Positions 47,942 to 57,311 are shown, numbered from the stretch's first letter. The stretch is 64,000 nt of DNA from Anaeromicrobium sediminis (GCF_002270055.1 NZ_NIBG01000011.1:62001-126000), one strand, 5' to 3'. The notes: generated from the letters alone by a model not told the origin. Program-made: numbers and translations.

Positions 47942-48871
47942 ATGAGAATTATATTTATGGGAACACCAGATTTTGCAGTCCCTTGCTTAGATGTGGTAGC
48001 AAAGGAACACGAATTATTAGCTGTGGTAACCCAGCCAGATAGACCTAAGGGACGAGGGAAAAAACTTGCAGCACCTCCTGTAAAGGAAAAAGCCCTAGAG
48101 TATGGTGTAAAAGTATATCAACCACAAAGAGTAAGAAATGAGGAATTTATAAACACAATTAAAGAATATAAACCTGATTGTATTGTAGTAGTAGCCTTTG
48201 GTCAAATTCTACCAAAGGAATTATTAGATATACCAAAGTTTGGATGTATTAATGTTCACGCATCCTTATTACCTAAATATAGGGGAGCAGCTCCAATAAA
48301 CTGGGCCATAATTAATGGAGAAAAAACTACTGGTGTAACGACCATGTATATGGATGTGGGCCTAGATACTGGAGATATGATTTTGAAAAGTGAAGTAGAA
48401 ATAGGCCAAATGACCGCTGGGGAATTGCACGACGAGTTAATGATTGATGGTGCTGAGCTTTTAAAATCCACATTGAAGGAAATTAGTGAAAATAAGGCTC
48501 CTAGGGAAAAGCAAAAGGATGAAGAAAGTTCTTATGCACCTATTATGGACAAAAAATTAGGAGAAATAGATTGGAATAAAACTAATGAGGATATAAGAAA
48601 CCTAATAAGGGGAGTTAATCCTTGGCCAAGTGCATATAGTACTTATGATGGAGTTAAGTTTAAGATTTGGAATTGTGAACTTAAAAATGTAGATGATGAA
48701 AAAGGAAAAAATGGAGAAATTCTACATGTGAGTAAAGAGGGGATTTTAGTAAAAACTTCTACAGGAGCCCTTTTAATAACTGAAATCCAATTTCCAAATA
48801 GTAAAAGGATGAAAGTAGATGCATACTTAAGAGGTAATGATTTAGAAAAGGGAATTATTTTAGGAGCATAA
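47942..48871 (+). CDS. fmt: Methionyl-tRNA formyltransferase
   Basis: Formylates initiator Met-tRNA with 10-formyl-THF. N-terminal RIIFMGTPDFAVP, catalytic loop NVHASLLPKYRGAAPINWAI, MDVGLDTGDM, and C-terminal tRNA-binding domain. 309 residues, ATG start. Confidence 0.97.
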   Translation: MRIIFMGTPDFAVPCLDVVAKEHELLAVVTQPDRPKGRGKKLAAPPVKEKALEYGVKVYQPQRVRNEEFINTIKEYKPDCIVVVAFGQILPKELLDIPKFGCINVHASLLPKYRGAAPINWAIINGEKTTGVTTMYMDVGLDTGDMILKSEVEIGQMTAGELHDELMIDGAELLKSTLKEISENKAPREKQKDEESSYAPIMDKKLGEIDWNKTNEDIRNLIRGVNPWPSAYSTYDGVKFKIWNCELKNVDDEKGKNGEILHVSKEGILVKTSTGALLITEIQFPNSKRMKVDAYLRGNDLEKGIILGA

Positions 48872-48872
48872 T

Positions 48873-49625
48873 ATGAAAAATAATAATTTGTTATTTATAA
48901 GAATTCTTTTCTTGATTATGGTAATAGTAGTTGGCGTAGGGGCTTTAGCCTTATATTTAATTAATTCTAGCAATCTAGTATTATACAAGATTATTTTGAG
49001 TATAATACTAATAATTTCATTTTTAGTAACTTCTTTTATTTTAATAACTAGTATTATTTTAATAAATTTAGTTAAGAAAAAAAGTATATCTAATTTTCAA
49101 AAATCTTATTTGATAAAGACTATAAGATATATATACGTTCCTGTATTATATCTAGCTAATATATTAAATATAGATAAAAATAAAATTAGAGGGGTATTTG
49201 CTCAAATAAATAATAGAATTGTATTATCTACAGAGATGAAAATAGATCCGGAGCATATATTAGTCCTATTGCCCCACTGTATTCAAAAGTCTAGTTGCCC
49301 CCATAGAGTTACTACTAATATAGAAAATTGTAAAAAATGTGGACAATGCAACATTGATGGCATAGTTAGGCTAAAGGAAAAGTACAATATAAATGTAGTT
49401 GTGTCTACAGGTGGAACTTTGGCTAGGAAAATAATAAAAGAGACCCATCCTAAAGCAATTATAGCAGTTGCTTGTGAAAGGGACCTAAGTGCGGGCATAT
49501 TGGATGTAAGAAAGATCCCAGTAATTGGTGTGTTAAATGAAAGGCCAGAAGGGCCTTGCATCAATACGAGAGTAAGTATTGATAAAATAGAAGATAGCAT
49601 AAATTATTTGCTTGGGAAGGAGTAG
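48873..49625 (+). CDS. DUF116 membrane protein with Cys-rich motif
   Basis: 250 residues, starting two bases after fmt. N-terminal two hydrophobic segments (about 8-28, 37-68), then soluble DUF116 with LLPHCIQKSSCPHR and NCKKCGQCNIDG (six cysteines, possible metal or Fe-S site) and VSTGGTLARKIIKE, ACERDL. Commonly found between fmt and the YugP-like gene in Clostridia. Function unknown. Confidence 0.85.
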   Translation: MKNNNLLFIRILFLIMVIVVGVGALALYLINSSNLVLYKIILSIILIISFLVTSFILITSIILINLVKKKSISNFQKSYLIKTIRYIYVPVLYLANILNIDKNKIRGVFAQINNRIVLSTEMKIDPEHILVLLPHCIQKSSCPHRVTTNIENCKKCGQCNIDGIVRLKEKYNINVVVSTGGTLARKIIKETHPKAIIAVACERDLSAGILDVRKIPVIGVLNERPEGPCINTRVSIDKIEDSINYLLGKE

Positions 49626-49630
49626 ATAAT

Positions 49631-50326
49631 ATGTTTTACAGCCCATATTATGGATTTGGACCAGGAATGATATTCGTTTTAATAGCTATGGTATTTGTTA
49701 CTTATGCTCAAATGAAGGTTAAAACCACATTCAACAAGTATTTACAAGTGAAAAATGATACGGGGTTAACAGGATATCATGTGGCTAGAAAAATTTTAGA
49801 TAGAAATGGACTTGGTGATGTATCTGTAGAAATGACACCAGGTCAACTTACAGATCATTATGATCCAAGAACTAGGGTGGTAAGATTATCACCCTATGTA
49901 TATAAGGGAAATACTATTGCATCTATAAGTGTGGCAGCTCACGAATGTGGCCATGCAATACAACATGGAAATGGATATATTCCCCTTACCTTAAGAAATG
50001 CAATTGCACCCATAGCCAATATTGGATCTCGTTTTGTTTGGATATTAGTTATGGCTGGTTTCGTATTTGGAGCTACAGGTCTTATAGATTTGGGAATTTT
50101 ATTTTACTTGGCATCAGTTATATTTCAAATTATTACTCTACCAGTAGAGTTAAATGCCAGTAGCAGAGCCATTGAACAAATGGATATAAATGGGGTTATA
50201 ACGGTGAATGAAATTAAACCTTGTAAAAAGGTTTTAAGAGCGGCGGCCCTAACATACGTAGGTGCTATGGCTGTAGCAATCGCACAATTATTTAGATTGA
50301 TTTTGCTTAGAAATCAACGTGATTAA
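49631..50326 (+). CDS. YugP-like zinc metallopeptidase
   Basis: 231-residue membrane protein with HECGHAIQH (zinc site, about residues 104-112) preceded by SVAAHE; hydrophobic segments at about 5-22, 130-155, 160-180 and near the C-terminus. Family DUF2149/YugP membrane zinc peptidases. Substrate unknown. The stop codon is inside the following palindrome. Confidence 0.88.
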   Translation: MFYSPYYGFGPGMIFVLIAMVFVTYAQMKVKTTFNKYLQVKNDTGLTGYHVARKILDRNGLGDVSVEMTPGQLTDHYDPRTRVVRLSPYVYKGNTIASISVAAHECGHAIQHGNGYIPLTLRNAIAPIANIGSRFVWILVMAGFVFGATGLIDLGILFYLASVIFQIITLPVELNASSRAIEQMDINGVITVNEIKPCKKVLRAAALTYVGAMAVAIAQLFRLILLRNQRD

Positions 50327-50364
50327 TAATTTAATGCACCCCTAGGGGTGCATTAAATTATTAA
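50323..50364. terminator. 42-base perfect palindrome between the YugP-like gene and rsmB
   Basis: 21+21 perfect palindrome centred on CCCCTAGGGG; it includes the stop codon of the upstream gene. No T run follows, but the stem is strong. Confidence 0.6.
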
Positions 50365-50385
50365 ATAGACTAAAGGGAGGCAGTA

Positions 50386-51726
50386 ATGGATAAAGTAAAC
50401 GCTAGAAAAATAGCATTAGATATTTTAAATGATATTGAGGAGAATAAAGCTTATTCTAATATATCCATAAGAAAACATTTAAGAGATAGAAATATATCTA
50501 AAGTAGATAGAAATTTAATTAGAGAGTTAGTATATGGTGTATTGGAGAATAAGATATATTTAGATTATGGTATAAGATCCTATTCAAAGATAAGATTAAA
50601 AAAAATAGATAAATCTATTTTGAATGTACTGAGAATGTCATTTTATCAACTTATATATTTAGATAAAATTCCTAAATTTGCTGTAGTTGATGAAGCTGTA
50701 AATATGAGTAAAAAAATAAATTTTAAGACTAAGGGATTTGTGAATGCACTACTTAGGAATTTTATAAGAAACGATTTGAAAATAAGCGTAGATAAGATTA
50801 AGAGCGATGAAATAGAATATCTGTCTGTAATATATTCTCATCCTCAGTGGCTAGTTGAAAGATGGTTAAAGGAATTTGGAAGGGATTTTACTAAAGATTT
50901 ACTTAAAGCTAATAATGAAACCCCAAAACTAACTGTAAGAATCAATACATTAAAAGTAAAAAAAGATGATCTAATAGATGAGCTGAAAAAAGAAAAAATA
51001 AGGGTAGCAGAGTGTACATATGTGGAAGAAGGATTAACGTTAGAAGGAGTTTCTAACTTAGATAAATTAAAGGCTTTCAAAGAGGGAAAATTTCAAGTAC
51101 AAGATGAAAGTTCCATGTTAGTAAGTAAAATTTTAAATCCTAAGGCAGGAGATAAAATTTTAGATGTATGTTCTGCACCTGGTGGCAAGGCTACACATAT
51201 GGCTCAAATAATGAATAATAAAGGACAAATTGTAGCTAGAGACATTCATGAGCATAAATTGAAGCTTATACATGAGAATTCTAATAGATTAGGAATTAAT
51301 ATAATAAAGACTCAGAAGTGGGATGCTACCAATTTAGATGAATCTCAAATAAATAAGTATGATAAAGTTTTAGTAGATGCCCCTTGTAGTGGTCTTGGAA
51401 TTATAAGACGAAAACCTGAATTAAAATATAATAAAACTAGTGAGGATATTAGTAGTATAAGTGAATTACAACTTGAAATTTTAAATATAGCATCAAAGTA
51501 TGTGAAGCTTGGGGGTACATTACTATATAGTACATGTACCATTGAAAAGGTGGAAAATGACCTGGTTGTGGAAAAGTTTTTAAATTCAAACAAGAATTTT
51601 ATAGTGGAAAAAATTGAAGAAGAAAGTGTCCTAAATTTAGTTGGGGATAATGGTTTTGTAAAATTATATCCTAATATGGAAAAAACAGATGGTTTTTTCA
51701 TTGCAAAATTAAAAAAAATAACATAG
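50386..51726 (+). CDS. rsmB: 16S rRNA (cytosine(967)-C(5))-methyltransferase RsmB
   Basis: 446 residues. N-terminal NusB-like domain (about 1-140), then a SAM-dependent domain with SAPGGKATHMAQ, DAPCSGLGIIRRKPE (catalytic Cys) and STCTIEKVEND. rlmN is the usual next gene in Clostridia but is missing; a structured non-coding stretch follows. Confidence 0.95.
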   Translation: MDKVNARKIALDILNDIEENKAYSNISIRKHLRDRNISKVDRNLIRELVYGVLENKIYLDYGIRSYSKIRLKKIDKSILNVLRMSFYQLIYLDKIPKFAVVDEAVNMSKKINFKTKGFVNALLRNFIRNDLKISVDKIKSDEIEYLSVIYSHPQWLVERWLKEFGRDFTKDLLKANNETPKLTVRINTLKVKKDDLIDELKKEKIRVAECTYVEEGLTLEGVSNLDKLKAFKEGKFQVQDESSMLVSKILNPKAGDKILDVCSAPGGKATHMAQIMNNKGQIVARDIHEHKLKLIHENSNRLGINIIKTQKWDATNLDESQINKYDKVLVDAPCSGLGIIRRKPELKYNKTSEDISSISELQLEILNIASKYVKLGGTLLYSTCTIEKVENDLVVEKFLNSNKNFIVEKIEEESVLNLVGDNGFVKLYPNMEKTDGFFIAKLKKIT

Positions 51727-51735
51727 CCAAATATG

Positions 51736-51744
51736 TGATATAAT
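51736..51744 (+). promoter_or_regulatory. Extended -10 promoter upstream of the structured RNA and stp
   Basis: TGATATAAT at 51736-51744 (TGn extension, no clear -35). Expected start about 51751, 16 bases before the left arm of the terminal helix. Confidence 0.5.
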
Positions 51745-51766
51745 AAATTTGCAATATTAAACTCAG

Positions 51767-51917
51767 ATTATTCATGGAAAATTTGAAAGGGTGCAAGTAG
51801 TTTTGATTATAATGCTTTCATCAAGGTCGAAGGGATACCCGTACGGTACGTTGAAAATTTGATGGGTGTCTTAGAAGCAAAAGGACGCAGCAGAGTTTTG
51901 AATTTTCTATGAATAAT
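51767..51917 (+). ncRNA. Unassigned structured RNA / leader of stp-prkC
   Basis: 51767-51788 pairs with 51896-51917 over 22 bp, with three G-U pairs and no mismatch, enclosing 107 nt. Inside: CATCAAG/TTTGATG (51819-51825, 51858-51864); GATACCC (51834-51840), which can pair with GGGTGTC (51864-51870), with GGGTG (51789-51793) or form GGG-ATA-CCC; and CGTA/TACG. The G-U pairs argue for RNA rather than DNA symmetry. No T run ends it; stp starts 40 bases later (GAGGTGA, ATG 51958). No known riboswitch motif was recognised. Confidence 0.6.
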
Positions 51918-51957
51918 ATGGGTTAAACATATTTAGTTATACATGTGAGGTGAGCAA

Positions 51958-52680
51958 ATGAGATTAGGAGCTTGTACTCATAAGGGTAAGGTAAGGGACT
52001 TAAATGAGGACGCTTTTTATGTAACTGAAAATGATATACAGCTCTTTGCTGTGGCGGATGGTATGGGTGGCCATAATGCAGGAGAAGTGGCAAGTGAAAC
52101 AGCTATACATACTATAGCTGAATATATTAATAAAAATAAAGAGATGATTAATTCTAAGGACAGTATATTAGCTTTATTAAAGGAAGCTGTACAAAAGGCT
52201 AATGAACATGTTTATCATAAAGCTGAAAAGAATACAGGATATAAGGGAATGGGCACTACTTTGACTGTTGCACTTTTATTAACTAAGATTTATTTAGCCC
52301 ATGTAGGAGATAGTAGGGCATATCTTATAGAAGAGGAAAAAATTAGTCAAATAACAGATGATCACTCTCTAGTGGCTGAGTTGTTAAAAAATGGAACTAT
52401 TACAGAGGATGAAGCTAAAGTTCATCCCCAAAGAAATATGATAACTCGTGCTATAGGAACGGATAAAAAGGTGAAAATTGACCTTTATTCTAGTCCTGTT
52501 AAAAAGGGAGACATATTAGTTCTATGTACAGATGGTCTATCAAATTTAATGGAGGATTGGGAGATTAGGGACAAGTTTTTAAAGAGTCCTTCAATTGATC
52601 TTGCGTGCAATGAATTAGTCCAGTTGGCCAATGATAGAGGTGGCGTAGATAATATAACCGTAATAGCTGTACAGATATAG
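51958..52680 (+). CDS. PP2C-type Ser/Thr protein phosphatase Stp/PrpC
   Basis: 240 residues with metal-site motifs RDLNEDAF, VADGMGGHNAGEVAS, GDSRAYLI, TDDHS and CTDGLSN, and DNITVIAV at the end. Opposes the kinase PrkC encoded 18 bases downstream. ATG with GAGGTGA upstream. Confidence 0.94.
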   Translation: MRLGACTHKGKVRDLNEDAFYVTENDIQLFAVADGMGGHNAGEVASETAIHTIAEYINKNKEMINSKDSILALLKEAVQKANEHVYHKAEKNTGYKGMGTTLTVALLLTKIYLAHVGDSRAYLIEEEKISQITDDHSLVAELLKNGTITEDEAKVHPQRNMITRAIGTDKKVKIDLYSSPVKKGDILVLCTDGLSNLMEDWEIRDKFLKSPSIDLACNELVQLANDRGGVDNITVIAVQI

Positions 52681-52698
52681 TAAAAGAGAGGTGAAAAA

Positions 52699-54618
52699 AT
52701 GATAGGAAAAGTTTTAGGAGATAGATATGAATTAATAGAAAGAATAGGTGGAGGTGGAATGGCTTTAGTGTATAAGGCCAAATGTAACCTTTTAAATAGA
52801 TATGTTGCTGTAAAAATACTAAGACCAGAGTTTGAAAGTGATGAGGAATTTATCAAATCTTTTAGACAAGAGTCTCAATCAGCTGCTAGTTTGTCCCATC
52901 ATAATATTGTAAATATATATGATGTGGGGAAAGAAAATGATACGGATTATATAGTTATGGAATATGTGGAGAATAAGACTTTAAAGCAAATTATTAAAGA
53001 AGAAGGTCCATTGAATTCTAATAGAGTAATCAAGATAGGTAAACAAATAGCCCTAGCTCTTGAACATGCCCATAGTAACCATATTATTCATAGGGACATT
53101 AAACCCCATAATATTTTAGTAACTTCAAATGATACGGCAAAGGTAACAGATTTTGGAATAGCTAGAGCTGTAACTTCATCTACAATAACCAATGCGGGAA
53201 ATGTTATAGGATCAGTTCATTATTTCTCTCCAGAACAAGCTAGAGGAGGGTACATTTCAGAAAAATCAGACATTTACTCTTTGGGAATAGTCCTTTATGA
53301 AATGGCCACGGGCACATTGCCTTTTGAAGGGGAGAAACCTCTTAGTGTAGCATTGAAACACATAAATGAAGAGGTGCAAGATCCAAGAAAAGTAAATAAA
53401 AGTATTCCAAAAGCTTTAGCTGATATAATATTGAAAGCAACACAAAGGGAACAAAGCAAAAGATATGAAAATGCCATGGAATTATATAAGGATTTAGATA
53501 TAGCACTACAAAAGCCAATGGGAAACTTTGTGGACTTATTAGATAAGGGAGATTCCCCTACAGTGGTGATTCCTGCCATAGATGAAGAGCAGATCATAAG
53601 TAAGAGTAAAAAAAATAAAAAAGAAAATAATCGAGTGATAATTTGGTCAGCCATATTATTAGCTTTTGTAAGTGCTCTAATGGTAACAGTAGGGGGTATA
53701 TATCTTAAGGATATATTATTTGTAAAAGAAGTAAATGTACCTGGTGTAGTAGGATTAAGTGAAGATGATGCTAAGAAAGAATTATTAAAACTGGGTCTAA
53801 AGGCAGAGGCAGCCACTACCAGATTTAGCAATGAATATGAAAAGGGATATGTAATAGAACAAGACCCTAAGGAAGGAATTAAGAGAAAAGAAGGATATCC
53901 AGTAAATTTAATACTCAGTAAGGGAAAAGAATTAGTAGAAGCTCCAAACTTAATAAACAAAAACATTGAGAGTATTGATATAACCTTGGAAAATGCAAAA
54001 TTAAAAGAAGGTAAGGTTAAATATGAATATAGTTCTATGCCTGTAGGAATAATTGTTGATCAAGAGCCTAGGGGTGGACAAATGGTTGAAATTGATTCCC
54101 AGATTAATTTGGTAGTAAGTCAAGGAATTCAAACAAAGACCATATTAATGCCTACGTTGGTAGGAAAGCCCCTTAAGGAAGTTAAAAAGACCATAGAAGC
54201 ATCTGGTCTTATACTTGGTAAGGTTGAATACAAGGAAAGTGAAGAAGAAAAGGACATAGTTATTTGGCAAAATCTTAAAGGTGGCACGGAAGTAGAAGAA
54301 AATCAAGTTGTTAACTTAAGTGTTAGTGAAGGTAGCTCTATAAGACAACCTTCCGAAGAAGATGAGTTTCAGATGAAGTCAATTTCATTTAGATTGTATT
54401 ATGACCAAGCTAATAATGAAAATTTCAGATTGAAAATAGTTAAAATCCAAAATGGTATACCAATTGTTGTTCATGATAAAATGCATAATAAATCTATGAG
54501 CGGTAAAGAAAAAATTGCCATTGAAGGAAGAGGAAAAGCCTCCATAGATATATATTTTGACGATGTTCTAATAGCAGATAAGCAAATAGATTTTGAAACG
54601 GGGAATATAGATGATTAA
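52699..54618 (+). CDS. prkC: Ser/Thr protein kinase PrkC with PASTA domains
   Basis: Eukaryotic-type kinase domain (about 1-270): GGGGMALVYKA loop, Lys39 in VAVKIL, catalytic Asp133 in HRDIKPHN, DFGIARA. One membrane segment (about 312-335), then three PASTA domains (about 345-545; VPGVVGLSEDDAKKELLKLG begins the first), which bind peptidoglycan fragments. 639 residues with an extra C-terminal beta domain (about 555-639). Controls growth, sporulation exit and cell wall in relatives. Overlaps rsgA by 8 bases. Confidence 0.95.
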   Translation: MIGKVLGDRYELIERIGGGGMALVYKAKCNLLNRYVAVKILRPEFESDEEFIKSFRQESQSAASLSHHNIVNIYDVGKENDTDYIVMEYVENKTLKQIIKEEGPLNSNRVIKIGKQIALALEHAHSNHIIHRDIKPHNILVTSNDTAKVTDFGIARAVTSSTITNAGNVIGSVHYFSPEQARGGYISEKSDIYSLGIVLYEMATGTLPFEGEKPLSVALKHINEEVQDPRKVNKSIPKALADIILKATQREQSKRYENAMELYKDLDIALQKPMGNFVDLLDKGDSPTVVIPAIDEEQIISKSKKNKKENNRVIIWSAILLAFVSALMVTVGGIYLKDILFVKEVNVPGVVGLSEDDAKKELLKLGLKAEAATTRFSNEYEKGYVIEQDPKEGIKRKEGYPVNLILSKGKELVEAPNLINKNIESIDITLENAKLKEGKVKYEYSSMPVGIIVDQEPRGGQMVEIDSQINLVVSQGIQTKTILMPTLVGKPLKEVKKTIEASGLILGKVEYKESEEEKDIVIWQNLKGGTEVEENQVVNLSVSEGSSIRQPSEEDEFQMKSISFRLYYDQANNENFRLKIVKIQNGIPIVVHDKMHNKSMSGKEKIAIEGRGKASIDIYFDDVLIADKQIDFETGNIDD

Positions 54619-55483
54619 AGGTATTATTACAAAGGGGATAGGCGGATTTTACTATATACAGGATAGAAATGGCAAAATGTATGAATGCAGGGCTAGGGGG
54701 AAGTTTAGAAAAGAGAAGATAATACCATTAGTAGGAGATAAGGTAGGCATATCCATATCTCATGACGATAAAGGTATGATTGAGGAAATAGAAAATAGAG
54801 AGACTAAATTAATAAGGCCCCCTGTAGCAAATGTGGATCAAGCTGTTATAGTATTTGCCGTAAAAAGACCTAATCCTAATATCTTGCTATTAGATAGATT
54901 TTTAGTGATGGCAGAACGAGAAAATTTAGATATAGTAATATGCTTTAATAAAGTAGATTTAAGTGAGGGAGAATTAAATGAATTAAAAGAAATCTATAAT
55001 AAAACAGGGTATAAGCTTTTGGAAACTAGTACTAAGTTAAATTCTGGTGTGGAGGAATTTAAACATATATTGAAGGATAAAATAACTGTTTTTGCAGGGC
55101 CATCTGGAGTAGGGAAATCCTCTCTTTTAAATGCAACACAACCTGATTTGCAATTAAAAACAGGAGAAATTAGTGTGAAAAATAAAAGGGGAAAACATAC
55201 TACTAGACATGTCGAATTATTGAAACTTGAATTTGGGGGATGGGTTTTAGATACACCAGGTTTTAGTTCTCTGGATTTAGATTTTGTTGAAGAATTGGAT
55301 CTACAATATTATTTTAAAGAATTCGAGCCATTAATAGGTGATTGTAAATATACAGGATGCAAACATATAAGTGAACCGGAGTGTGCTATAAAAGACGCTG
55401 TTGAAAATGGAGAAATAAGTGAATCAAGGTACAATAATTATTTACATCTTTTAAAGGAAATACAGAAAAATAGGAGGTATTAG
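54611..55483 (+). CDS. rsgA: Ribosome small subunit-dependent GTPase RsgA
   Basis: Circularly permuted GTPase for 30S maturation: OB-fold N-terminus, then NKVD (G4), GPSGVGKSS with Lys169 (G1) and DTPGFSS (G3), ending in a zinc finger ([17 protein letters not shown]). 290 residues; starts inside the 3' end of prkC. Confidence 0.95.
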   Translation: MIKGIITKGIGGFYYIQDRNGKMYECRARGKFRKEKIIPLVGDKVGISISHDDKGMIEEIENRETKLIRPPVANVDQAVIVFAVKRPNPNILLLDRFLVMAERENLDIVICFNKVDLSEGELNELKEIYNKTGYKLLETSTKLNSGVEEFKHILKDKITVFAGPSGVGKSSLLNATQPDLQLKTGEISVKNKRGKHTTRHVELLKLEFGGWVLDTPGFSSLDLDFVEELDLQYYFKEFEPLIGDCKYTGCKHISEPECAIKDAVENGEISESRYNNYLHLLKEIQKNRRY

Positions 55484-55485
55484 AA

Positions 55486-56139
55486 ATGGTAAAACTTTCA
55501 CCATCAATTTTATCAGCAAATTTTGCAAATCTTAAAGAGGATATAGAGAAAGTAGAAAAAGCAGGAGTGGATATGTTACACATAGATGTGATGGATGGAC
55601 AATTTGTGCCTAATATAAGTATAGGTCCAGTGGTTCTTAAAAGTGTAAGCAAGATCACGAATCTTATATTAGACGTACATCTTATGATAGACGAACCAGA
55701 TAGGTATATAAAGGAATTTGTAGACGGTGGGGCTAATATTATTACAGTACATTTAGAAGCTTGTACCCATATACATAGAACTATTCAGTTGATAAAATCC
55801 TATGGGGTAAAAGTAGGTGTATCATTAAATCCAGGAACTCCTCTTAATCATCTAGAGTATATATTAGATGATGTGGATATGGTTCTTTTAATGTCTGTTA
55901 ATCCAGGTTTTGGAGGACAAAAGTTTATTCCTGCAATTAAAGATAAAATAAGAGAATTAAAGAAAATGATAGATGCTAGAGGTCTTAACATAGACATAGA
56001 AGTTGATGGAGGAATAAAAGTAGATAATGTTAAAGAAGTGGTAGAGGCAGGGGCTAATGTGATTGTGGCAGGTTCGGCCATATTTGGAGCAGATAATGTA
56101 GAAGAGTCAGTAAGAAGTTTTAGAGAAGAAATAAAATAA
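55486..56139 (+). CDS. rpe: Ribulose-phosphate 3-epimerase
   Basis: TIM-barrel enzyme interconverting ribulose 5-phosphate and xylulose 5-phosphate. [13 protein letters not shown] (N-terminus), [14 protein letters not shown] (metal site), [14 protein letters not shown] and EVDGGI. 217 residues, three bases after rsgA. Confidence 0.96.
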   Translation: MVKLSPSILSANFANLKEDIEKVEKAGVDMLHIDVMDGQFVPNISIGPVVLKSVSKITNLILDVHLMIDEPDRYIKEFVDGGANIITVHLEACTHIHRTIQLIKSYGVKVGVSLNPGTPLNHLEYILDDVDMVLLMSVNPGFGGQKFIPAIKDKIRELKKMIDARGLNIDIEVDGGIKVDNVKEVVEAGANVIVAGSAIFGADNVEESVRSFREEIK

Positions 56140-56154
56140 ACGACAGGTGAAAAA

Positions 56155-56790
56155 ATGAAATTTTTAATAATTGCTAATGGAACTATTAATGATTTAAACT
56201 TTTTGAAAGAACTTATGGACGAATGTGATTTTGTAATATGTGCTGATGGCGGTGCTAAATATCTTAGTAAAATTTCTAGGGTCCCAAATGTAATTGTGGG
56301 AGATTTGGATTCTATTGATGAAAAAAGTAGAATTGAGTTTGAGAAAAATGGAGTGGAGTTTTTTAGATTTCCGCCTAAAAAAGATTTTACTGATATGGAA
56401 CTAGCCATAAGTTACGCCCTGGATAGGGGGGCTAAGGAAATGGTTATAACAGGGGGCATTGGCACCAGAATGGATCATACTATTGCTAATGTGACTTTAC
56501 TATTACCCTTAGTTAAACGAGGAATAAAAGCTAAAATGGTTAATGAAAAAAATGAAATTACAGTTGTTTTAAATAGGGAAGTTATTACCTGTGACAAGGA
56601 CAAGAACGTCTCTATAATTCCCCTTACTAGAGAAGTTGAAGGAATAACATTAAAAGGCTTTGAATACCCTTTATATAAAGAAGATATATTAATGGGGTCA
56701 TCTAGAGGGGTCAGCAATAGGTTAAAAGAGTCTGAAGGGATTATAACCATAGAAAAAGGACATTTGTTACTAATAATATCAGAGGATTAA
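56155..56790 (+). CDS. thiN: Thiamine diphosphokinase
   Basis: Makes thiamine diphosphate from thiamine and ATP. ADGGAKYL, GDLDSIDE and KDFTDMELAISYA (metal/ATP sites), and TGGIGTRMDHTIAN. 211 residues. Ends the prkC operon, as usual before the spoVM-rpmB region. Confidence 0.93.
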   Translation: MKFLIIANGTINDLNFLKELMDECDFVICADGGAKYLSKISRVPNVIVGDLDSIDEKSRIEFEKNGVEFFRFPPKKDFTDMELAISYALDRGAKEMVITGGIGTRMDHTIANVTLLLPLVKRGIKAKMVNEKNEITVVLNREVITCDKDKNVSIIPLTREVEGITLKGFEYPLYKEDILMGSSRGVSNRLKESEGIITIEKGHLLLIISED

Positions 56791-56794
56791 AATG

Positions 56795-56836
56795 AAAGTG
56801 CGGCTAAGGATAAAAACTTTAGTTGCACTTTTTTTA
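56795..56836 (+). terminator. Terminator after thiN
   Basis: 15-bp stem (56795-56809 with 56817-56831) including G-U pairs, then a T run. Confidence 0.9.
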
Positions 56837-56922
56837 CTTGTAATTTTTAATAATTCTAAAATCTTTCACATTTATGCCATGGATTGAATAGTATAATCAA
56901 TATATGCATAAAATGGGGTGAT

Positions 56923-57080
56923 ATGTTGGGAAAAGAATTCTATTAAAAAGGTTTTTAGGAGTAATACTTGCGCTGTTTGGAAGTGTATTATTAATTGAAT
57001 TCGTGCCATTGGGAATTTGGTATGGAATCCTAGTATTTTTATTTATAGTATTGATACTTCTAGTTCTGAAAATTATATAA
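56923..57080 (+). CDS. Small two-helix membrane protein, frame interrupted near start
   Basis: ATG 56923 opens a frame that stops after seven codons, but the -1 frame continues to 57080 and encodes a plausible membrane protein: LLKRFLGVILALFGSVLLI, then VPLGIWYGILVFLFIVLILL. The switch point is GGGAAAA (56928-56934), a canonical -1 slippery heptamer in the right phase. Either programmed -1 frameshifting, a 1-base indel (natural or sequencing), or an unusual start explains it. It lies where spoVM sits in relatives. No function assigned; about 51 residues. Confidence 0.4.
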
Positions 57081-57093
57081 GGGGGAAGTGATT

Positions 57094-57273
57094 ATGAAAA
57101 GAAAACTATATAATTCTTTGTGGAGACAACTAGATAAAAGATTTTTAGGTGGTTTATTAATTGTTGTTGGGATAATCATATTAGCCTATATGTTTTTACC
57201 ATTTACTGCATGGGTAGCTTTTATAGGAATATTTTTAATTTTCTTAGGATACAAACTATTTTGTAAATATTAG
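57094..57273 (+). CDS. Small two-helix membrane protein (59 aa)
   Basis: ATG 57094 with GGGGGAAGTGAT at ideal distance. The product has a basic N-terminus (KRKLYNSLWRQLDKRF) and two hydrophobic stretches (LGGLLIVVGIIILAYMF; WVAFIGIFLIFLGYKL). The shared KRFLG block and the same layout suggest kinship with the preceding small gene. No known family recognised. Confidence 0.6.
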   Translation: MKRKLYNSLWRQLDKRFLGGLLIVVGIIILAYMFLPFTAWVAFIGIFLIFLGYKLFCKY

Positions 57274-57276
57274 ATA

Positions 57277-57306
57277 GTAAAAAAAGTCTACCATAAGGCA
57301 GACTTT
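57277..57306 (-). terminator. Terminator of rpmB (minus strand)
   Basis: AAAGTCT/AGACTTT with inner CC/GG pairs (57283-57306); on the minus strand the stem is followed by a seven-T run (plus-strand A run from 57279). Confidence 0.85.
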
Positions 57307-57311
57307 ATGAA

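Noticed and set aside
51767-51917. Identification as c-di-GMP, c-di-AMP, T-box, SAM, TPP, lysine or 6S RNA
   Set aside because: None of the conserved core motifs of these classes that I know could be aligned to the sequence.
53295-53966. Long minus-strand open frame (223 codons) opposite prkC
   Set aside because: Shadow of the AT-rich codon pattern of prkC; no ribosome binding site and low-complexity Ser/Leu/Phe-rich product.
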